Shown piece after piece: positions 61,766 to 64,000 of a stretch of 64,000 bases of DNA. The position numbers and the translations under genes are program-made. The notes under the pieces were generated by a model, which was not told where the DNA came from, searched no databases, and saw only the letters and a program-made list of their open reading frames with translations. Within the stretch, counting starts at the first letter, position 1; each line of letters begins with the position of its first letter. This DNA comes from Eulemur rufifrons (taxonomy: Eukaryota > Chordata > Mammalia > Primates > Lemuridae), in assembly GCF_041146395.1 (NCBI RefSeq), contig NC_090989.1, forward strand, positions 253,632,843 to 253,696,842. Direction: 5' to 3'.

Positions 61766-62846
61766 GAATGTTTATGTCATGCTTGGAGACAGAAAAATAT
61801 GTTGATTTTTGGATGTGAAAGAAATCATCTAATCTACCAGTTTTATGACACACCCAAACTTCTCCCCTTTTCTTTCTCTGGGTCACACTGCCCAGTACAG
61901 AAACAGATTTGCTGTGTATTTTGAATGAACAATGAACGAATGAACTATCCTTTACAAAGCTATTTATTATAGTGGAATTTTATCTATAGATGCAGCCATT
62001 TTGCCAGATCTCTGATGGGACTAACTATAATATTGTCTACTTAATTTTAATAGTAAGTACTTCACCAAGGGTTGTTCAAGTGAACAAATATAGCTAATGA
62101 TTTTATAACGGTAAAAGAAGAATATTTGAAATGAAAGCTCTAATATAATGAAACAGGCATATTTTCAGTGTTGTGGTGAGTTTGAGACTTGTTAGAGTAG
62201 AACTCATACCCAATAGAAAATATTTTGCTTTAATTTTTCCTATTACATTTTTCTTTAATATGTAGCTCTTTCATTATGACCATTTTAGTTATTAGCAGGT
62301 TACTATCTAAAAATAAGAATTTAAAATTTTTCCTTTAGTGTGTTCATTATTGAGCTCCCTATTTTTTATATAAATTTTTGATAAAAAGCTCTCTAATGAA
62401 ATTTAGAGTTATGATTCTTTTATTGTCATTTGAGGTATTAAAAAAACTTCCTGAAATATCTAGGATATTGTTTTATGATTAAAACAAAACTTGTAGCCTT
62501 TTCTTCTAAGTAGAAATTTTAAAAGTTGAGATATTCACTATTTTTAGAAAGATAAAGCTTTTATTAATGACAATGTTAGGTAGTGCACAATTATTAAAAT
62601 GATTATTAAAATTTATATTGTTATATACTGTAACTTGTTAAACATTTGTTTGCATGTTGTTTATTATTTGAATATATACACTGTTTTAAATGGGTTGTGT
62701 TTTATGAGGAGGAGGTCACTATGTTGTATTAATATTTTTACGCAGGGGTGCGGGTAGGAGGGGAAGCAATCCAGAAGGATAATCAAAGCTAGGGTAGAGT
62801 AACTTGTTAAACACTTTAGAATTAGTCTTTTTTCCCCCCCTTGCAG
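61766..62846. other. Unassigned AT-rich intron
   Basis: Nothing is recognised. It ends in a strong pyrimidine tract (62827-62843) and cag (62844-62846). Confidence 0.4.
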
Positions 62847-62993
62847 TGTGATACTTTGAAGGCAGCTGCTACAGATAAACTCTGGAGCCCCAGATGGTGG
62901 TTGCCTAATCCTCATGAGAATTCATGTCCTGGAAGCAGCTCTTATCTCTCCAGACCTGACATTGTCTGTGAGCTTTTGCTAAAGAGGGAATAA
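62847..62993 (+). other. Exon-like segment after a strong 3' splice site
   Basis: After "ttttttcccccccttgcag" the sequence is open for 48 codons to TAA (62991-62993) in phase 0. Its base composition is less AT-rich than its neighbours, and the translation is varied (for example LSRPDIVCELLLKRE). It does not fit directly after ZCCHC7 exon 2, where phase 1 gives GTG TGA. No family is recognised. Confidence 0.3.
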
Positions 62994-63855
62994 TATAAAC
63001 ATGCTATGCATCAGTTTCACTTCTTGAATATGTCAAAGACACAGGGAGTTATAGCAAAGTATAACAAGAACAGAGTTTACATTATTGAAAATGTTGTTAT
63101 TTAAAGCACTTGATGCTAGCTTGTGATGAGTGATGGGGTGTAGTCTGAGAGGAAAGGCACAATGAACACCTTTTTGAAAGAAAACTGCTACTCCTCCCAA
63201 TACTATGATTTCAGAGATGTAGATTTGTTATTAAGTATGCAATACCCAGAAGAATTCCTTGTTATGTGATTTGCTCTAATCTAAGAGTTTAAAACACGCT
63301 GTTCTATAAGTGAACGTTCCGGCTCCCCCCAACCCACACCCGCACCCAGCAGTCTTCTCTGTTTGGAAAGGCTAAACAACACTTCTGCTATTCTGAATTT
63401 AATGCTTTCTTCAAAAAATTTTCAGGGATCTGATCTTTGAGATCTGGGTCAGTGATAACTATAAATAGTTGTCTATTTAGCACAGCAGCCAAATGTTCTG
63501 AAGTCGGCTTGTAGAGAATTTATCAGACAGTGTCTCATTTAATATGTAAGCAGGAATGTTGGCACTGTCATCATGATTAATTGTTGAATCACCCATCACT
63601 TGATGATTTGACTCTGTATAGGTAATAAGAGGATTTTTCTCCCTTAGAAAATTATAAAATTTGTAATGAAATGGTAAACTATCATGTCACTCATCATAAA
63701 ACCCAAGTCTGTCTATCAGATCTTTTATCTCTTTCCTCTAAATATCCTGTTCTCCAATAGTCTTAGAATCTGTGGTGCCCTTTTACGTTTTCATACCGTT
63801 TCTTATTTTATTTCATAATCCCGTAGAACCCTTTCTAAGAAAAGTTTCTAATCAT
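62994..63855. other. Unassigned intron
   Basis: Nothing is recognised. A C-rich patch lies near 63323-63348. Confidence 0.4.
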
Positions 63856-63965
63856 CCTATGAGACCCAGCTCAAATATCACTTATTCTTTGAAGTCTTCC
63901 TCAGACTGAATCATTTCATTTTTTTGTCTCCCAGAGTGTTATAACCAGAGTAATCTCTCTAGACT
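63856..63965 (+). repeat. L2 (LINE-2) fragment
   Basis: "cctatgagacccagctcaaa" followed by "tatcacttattctttgaagt" and "cttcctcagactgaatcatt" is the usual L2 3' order. Confidence 0.75.
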
Positions 63966-64000
63966 ATGGATTTGATTGTGCCTCAAAGAATATTTTAATT

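Overview
The window is nuclear DNA from a primate, and from a strepsirrhine (lemur-like) rather than a monkey or ape. It is AT-rich and CpG-poor, with one interrupted coding exon in 64 kb and a dense layer of Alu, LINE-1, L2, MIR, hAT, Tigger and LTR copies. Several Alus carry a variant left monomer ("cttgctcaggctggtctcg", "agagtgctaggattacagg") and a long linker ("tagttgtccatataatttc"), which I associate with lemur Alus. Older Alus in the window have the common AluJ-like form. Nothing bacterial is present: no operons, CRISPR arrays, rRNA or tRNA genes.

The only confident gene is ZCCHC7 on the + strand. Its first coding exon lies at 793-1420 (ATG at 814) between a clear 3' splice site and a 5' splice site. 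The exon ends in phase 1, with TAG directly after the donor in the same frame. It encodes the acidic N-terminal 202 residues. The CCHC zinc knuckles of this RNA-surveillance (TRAMP-type) cofactor lie in later exons that I do not find here. Positions 1-792 are the end of the upstream intron and 1421-64000 is the start of a very long intron.

Region by region: 1.4-9.6 kb is intron with Alus, old L1, and hAT and Tigger copies. 9.96-26.15 kb is notably poor in recognisable mobile DNA. 26.2-29.2 kb holds L1 fragments and an old Alu. 31.95-37.2 kb is a long antisense L1 broken by Alus. 37.5-45.4 kb is mixed old repeats. 46.6-47.2 kb and 57.5-58.1 kb look like conserved non-coding elements by their motif content. 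48.98-56.7 kb holds L1, MIR, a MaLR-type LTR and a nested L1/Tigger/Alu complex. 56.7-64 kb is mostly unassigned intron. The most interesting leads are exon-like islands with good splice signals (a 58-nt possible poison exon at 46.58 kb, frame-compatible small exons at 17.5-25.6 kb, a possible terminal exon at 62.85 kb), a templated 40-bp duplication inside an L1, and two very short retroposed inserts. All are inferences from reading the sequence by eye. No alignment or search was run, and repeat family names come from memory of consensus phrases.
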